Shown one piece after another: positions 48,204 to 64,000 of a stretch of DNA of 64,000 bases. The notes under the pieces were generated by a model. The model was not told where the DNA came from. It did no database searches and was given only the letters and a program-made list of their open reading frames with translations. The position numbers were made by a program, and so were the translations under genes. Source of the DNA: Dillenia suffruticosa (lineage: Eukaryota > Streptophyta > Magnoliopsida > Dilleniales > Dilleniaceae); NCBI GenBank assembly GCA_033439265.1, contig JAVTVX010000034.1, positions 12,555,001 through 12,619,000 on the forward strand, given 5' to 3'. Each line of letters begins with the position of its first letter. Within the stretch, counting starts at the first letter, position 1.

Positions 48204-49664
48204 AAATATGGTCCGACGAAACTCGATAGTCGTTCCATTTGGAAAAAAATAAACACGCAATTTTTAAAAGTAATATACAAAGACACAAAGAAAGATAAAA
48301 CCAGAGAAAGAAGCTCGTGAGGAGATCCTAATTGCCATGGCTCCATTGCATCACAAAGAGCAATTTTGAGGAGTTTTAGAAAAAGTATTTGCATTAACTT
48401 GTTTGTCCGTTTGAGTTTTATTATATTAGTGTAAAAATAACCCGTGTAAATTTATATTTATTAACTAGTTGTCCATTTTATTATATTAATTCATTGATGG
48501 GTAAGTGTAAATAAATTTAAGGTAAAATAGTTACATTATTAGTTATGGTCAAATTGTTTTGTATTCTCGTCAAGTGTCTTATTAAGTTTATGCATTTCAA
48601 TATGATTAATTTAACTTTGTTTCACTAAATGAATAAATCGAAAAGTTTTAGAATGTTAATTACATTGAAGAGATAAGATCTTATCATTTGTTTGAAAAAA
48701 TAAATTTGTTAGATTATTTTTCTTTGGGTCATGGAAATAACGGAATTATAAACACAAAATGAATAGTACAAAGAGAAGATCAAAGAAAAAAAAAAGGGAG
48801 TTGCCAATTTGTGGTGTAAGGTTTCACAAAGGAGATGAGGAAAAAGTTTTGCCAAATTTACTTTTCAATAATATTTTTAAATATAAAGAAACAATATTAT
48901 TGAATTTCAAAAATTTTACTTTCCTCATTCCTTTCTACTCTGCCCGTCATGAGGTAGACTACATATTGTGCATTCTACTGAGGATCAACTTCCTTTTCCC
49001 TATATCTCTCTCAAAGTAAACACTATGTTAATATTGACACTAAGGGTACTCAACCCCCTACCAGTTTTACACTCACCATTATTTTTGTACATAGGTGAAT
49101 TCTCCCATTTGTCTATATTATTTTTGTGTTATGTGCACCCAATTTTTTTTTTTTTTTTTTGAATAATGCTTAATTTTGTTGTAGCAATCATTCTATAAGT
49201 CAACATGTGCTATTCTATTTTGGTCTGATCGTGTTTTTATTGTACTTTCTGATAATTGGCAAGGATCTTGAAGAAAAGATAAGTGACACATTTCAAGGCT
49301 TCAAAAACAAGTGAGGTGTTAATGATAGCCTTTTCCTTCTCTTCAAGCATGGCTTTATGTGAAAGATTATAGAAACTTTCTGCATTGGTTCAAGTCATGT
49401 TGTATATTACTCTTTTTGATCTCGTCAAATGATGAGCATAAATGTATATTCACATTTTAGTTATTTTATGGGCTTGTTCCAAATTTGTCAATGATGTTTG
49501 ATAATAATATTATTCAGATATGAACATTCAAAAGAAAATTTGTTTATCTACTAAGAAAATGTTTAAGGTAGTATTTCTGTTTGGATTTTTCTTATATTTT
49601 TTTTCCCTTTGCGCAATGTTTTGCCCATTGATGTGTAACTAGTTGGTGTTATGGATCTTACGTT

Positions 49665-50105
49665 AGATCTACAAAGAAATTAAAAAAATAATATTTAAAT
49701 TTAACAGACTCTTTCACATAATAGATCGATCTTTTGAACTGAATTTTTCTATTAAATTTGAGTTTATCACGTGGATTCATGACAAATTGATATCAAAGTT
49801 TTTTATTCAACATAGAAAAAGGCTATCTGGTGTTTGATAAGATCTGAAATGAGAGTTGTTTAAAAAGAAAAAGTGCTATTTGATGCCATAAAAAGTCTAG
49901 AGTGAGAACCAATCATGGACACCTGGTTTTTATCAAGAGGTGGGTAATATTACAAATGTCATATTGAATCCATAAAGAAATCATAGAATAACACCTAAAT
50001 TTAACAGGCTCTCTTATCTAACAAATCGATCTTTTTGATTGAGTTTTTTTATTAGATTTGAGTCTATCACATGGATCTATAACAATTGGTAAGAGGCTTG
50101 ATTCA
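49665..50105. repeat. Duplicated ~140-bp block with primer-site-like tail
   Basis: Two copies about 300 bases apart (49665-49805 and 49965-50105) share CCTAAATTTAACAG-like sequence, a CTCTY...ATAGATCGATCTTTT-like stretch and TTTGAGTYTATCACRTGGAT. Each ends near AATTGATATCAAAG or AATTGGTAAGAGG, reminiscent of the TGGTATCAGAGC primer-binding site of copia and TRIM elements. This may be a pair of short LTRs from a TRIM-like relic. Confidence 0.45.
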
Positions 50106-51951
50106 ACAATTTGTTTTAGAATGTTGACTACCATCACGTGTTTGTCAATTATATATGAGTACAATTATTAGTTGATTAGTATTTGGATGATTGATGTGTA
50201 AGTGATAGCACCTTGATCGAAAAAGGGCTCAATTGAGCAAAGTCTGTTAGTAAATAGTGTCTTGAGCTCAATTGAACAAAATCCCTTAGTAAAGAGTCTC
50301 TCTCTCTCTGCATAGGTACATACAATCAAATGATCTCTTGATTGTTGCTTGGCATTGCATTCTTAATATGGCAAGGATAAAATTATTTTTTTGGATCCTC
50401 TTGCTGTTATCCGTGATTTCATGTTTCAATAGAATGTAGTTACTAACAATGACCTATCGGCTTTTGTTTAGTTGCATTACTGAGTATTTTCTTTAACTGA
50501 GTTTGTACTCGCTTTTGTTGTCTTATGGGTAGAGTGCTTACTGAGTTACCTAACACTACCCTTTGCTCTGAAATGTTAGCTAATATTTGTTATGGATTAT
50601 CAAAAATTTGATTAGGGATTATCAAACAACTAGCATATATGGAATTTAGTTGCCATGTTTTTCCATTTGTAAATCTTTAGACATGACTACATGAGAATCA
50701 TAAGCTATAGAGGACAGATATTAGAAGAAATAACGTAAAAAAAATAAATAAATAACAATGTGGAGTGTGAAATCTTCACTAGATTTGATTATAAATTTGA
50801 ATTTATTCACACAACTCATAATATCAAAAAAATATGATATGATAAACTCTCGAATACATTATCTAATTTAGGAGATGTCAAAGGAAACAAGGTTAGTAGC
50901 TTTTGCTGAGAATCCAAAGATAAAAATATATTTTTGTGATCGGTTTCTTTCTAAATGTTTATCTCAACAACTATTAAAACTTCACGCATAAGAGGTATTT
51001 TACAATATTAATTCTTATACTTTTTTTTTTCAAAATTTCAATTTGTCCCAAAGTTTGGTCTATTTGCAACTCACATACAAATTTAGAAAAAGATTTTGCG
51101 TAATTAATATTTTGATTTTTCACCACAAAAACTTTACCGCCGCTAAATAATGTTACTTTACTTATTAAGAGTGATTTTAACACATTATAATTAATTAATT
51201 TTTGGTACAATAACACTTAATGCTCTTGGTCGAATATTTTATGGCTTCATTTTTGAACCATTAACCGTAACTTATTGTATCATAACGTCATTTTTGTATG
51301 TATATTTTTTTATAAATTGAAATTATTGACGCCGTTAGGTCTTCTGGTTTCTAAATTTTACTTTTTTATTAATTTTTATCATTTTAAATTCAATAATTTA
51401 ATATCAATTTGTTATAATAAATATTAAAAAATATATTTAAATTGTGTCTGATATTTATTTAAATTATTTTATTTAAATTTATTTTATTTACCAAATTAGT
51501 AAAATATATAAATTATTTTCCAAATTTATTTTTTCACTTAACATAAATCAAACAATTTTAATTTAGATATACAAGGTTGGATTCTTTTAAATCATAAAGA
51601 AAAAAAAGGGGAAAAATTGTAACCAAAATATCGTCGATCTCTCTCTCTCTCTCCCGCGTGTCGTGTAATATTTCTTGTAGTGCTGTCTGATCCAATGGAA
51701 TCAATACATTAAGCAAATCGAATATTAAAAAAAGGAAATAAAAGAAATTATACATTAAAAAAAGGAAATAAAGTAAAACAATATTTAAATAAGAAAATCC
51801 GAAAATCTACCAACCATCTTTCCTCGAACAAAAACCCATTTGCCACTTCTCTTTCTCCGATTACCTAAGTTTCCTTGCCAAACCCTCTCTTTCTCCTCCC
51901 AAAATTTCACCTACACCTCTCAGATTCGCTGATCGCACACTATCCTTACCC

Positions 51952-63240
<11,289 letters not shown>

Positions 63241-64000
63241 GTATTGCTTGCTTTTTATTTCTTTTCTTTGTGTAGCATGCCACTTTGGTATAGAATGTGA
63301 ATTTTTTTGGTTCTTGTGCTGATTTGTTTCTTTTTCAACACCCAACATATAGGGGAAATGCTTGTTTAAATATTTGTCCTCAAGATGTCATTATGTATAT
63401 GTATGAATTTATATACTTATTTGATAAGCCAATCATATCAACCAGAAAAGAGTGGGGACCATCAGGATGGTGCACTTGGAAAGAGCTACAAGATTAAGGA
63501 ATTAATAAATCAACATCTACAAAGGATGAGACCATCTTAAAACACAACCAAGAATAAAAGCTCTCAAAAAACGATAATCAAAACTAAACAGACTTCTTAA
63601 CCATCTAAAAGATCTGCTGTTGCATTCCCTCCATGCTGACTGAAAATTGGCTCGAAAGAGCATCCATTAGATCTGAGGCTTTGCCGTACAGCTCCTCAAA
63701 CTACTCCAGGCCCATAATTTACTTCCCACTGACTTGGAGTCTAACAGAAAACATGCAAGCTGTATGAAACCTTTGGCACTTGGTCCAAACAGATATATTT
63801 ATGAGAGCAATATCTGTTGTTTGAAGAGTATCTCATGTAAAAATCCTCCCCCAAGATGCCTCCCAGGAGAAGAAAAGAACTCTTGGGACTTACTGTTAAA
63901 TGTTATACTTCCAATAATTTCCTTTGGCAGAATAACCTCATCATCACAATTTTGAAAATATGGGATTAATGAGTGGAGATGCTTTCTTGATTGATTGTTG
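63241..64000 (+). other. Start of UBP intron 15 up to window edge
   Basis: The donor after 63240 (TTCAAG/GTATTG) is clear. No segment resembling the next UBP exon (the family continues EEVAKEFG) is seen before 64000. About 63420-63960 is less AT-rich than ordinary intron and may be an inserted repeat. Confidence 0.5.

Larger units (their letters stand above)
47560..51951. other. Intergenic region between two divergent genes
   Basis: About 4.4 kb separating the starts of the coiled-coil gene and the UBP gene. No protein-coding segment was recognised. It holds an inverted repeat (48172-48203), a duplicated 140-bp block (49665-50105), a short duplicated palindromic unit (50227-50297), CT tracts near 51638 and A-rich sequence. 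The last few hundred bases must contain the UBP promoter and 5'UTR. Confidence 0.55.

Overview
This is nuclear DNA from a flowering plant, most likely a eudicot; I cannot name the species. The evidence is three intron-split genes (two with plant-typical products), AT-rich introns and spacers, many CT/GA and TA microsatellites, and decayed plant-type transposons (CACTA, Ty1/copia, Ty3/gypsy Tat, and a chromovirus-like LTR). No bacterial, organellar or CRISPR-like features were seen. Layout: (1) 2326-11930, minus strand: a complete nine-coding-exon gene for the nuclear-basket FG nucleoporin NUP1/NUP136, about 1300 aa. (2) About 12.2-39 kb: a gene-poor, repeat-rich block. In order it holds a scrambled Ty3/gypsy Tat element with head-to-head LTR starts (13241-14713), a decayed CACTA/En-Spm element (from 16067 to at least 22375), one orphan exon of a VPS4/SKD1-type AAA ATPase (23148-23253), a dead copia polyprotein with an internal tandem duplication (24465-27950), an LTR-like block (about 28370-30420), and a 3586-bp solo LTR (31372-34957). 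The solo LTR sits inside a repeat whose uninterrupted sister copy lies at 15811-16015. An A-rich spacer with a degenerate repeat array follows. (3) 39024-46685, minus strand: a three-exon gene for an uncharacterised 267-aa plant coiled-coil protein, with an inferred 5'UTR intron. (4) 51952-63240 and beyond, plus strand: the first 15 coding exons (606 codons) of a UBP12/UBP13-type ubiquitin-specific protease (MATH domain plus USP domain); the rest lies past the right edge. The coiled-coil gene and the UBP gene are divergent, separated by about 4.4 kb. The three genes act separately: nuclear basket and mRNA export, unknown, and deubiquitination. Nothing suggests that they work together or form a cluster. 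The most useful observations are two GC-AG introns in two different genes, one beside a partial duplication of its own exon; a Glu where the USP family has its third triad residue (Asp); a 368-bp tandem duplication in the intron just before the catalytic-His exon; the paralogous empty site that fixes the solo-LTR boundaries; and the rearranged Tat element. I found no convincing new multi-gene system. The least understood real gene is the coiled-coil one. Exon borders come from reading splice signals and frame continuity by eye, without transcript data.
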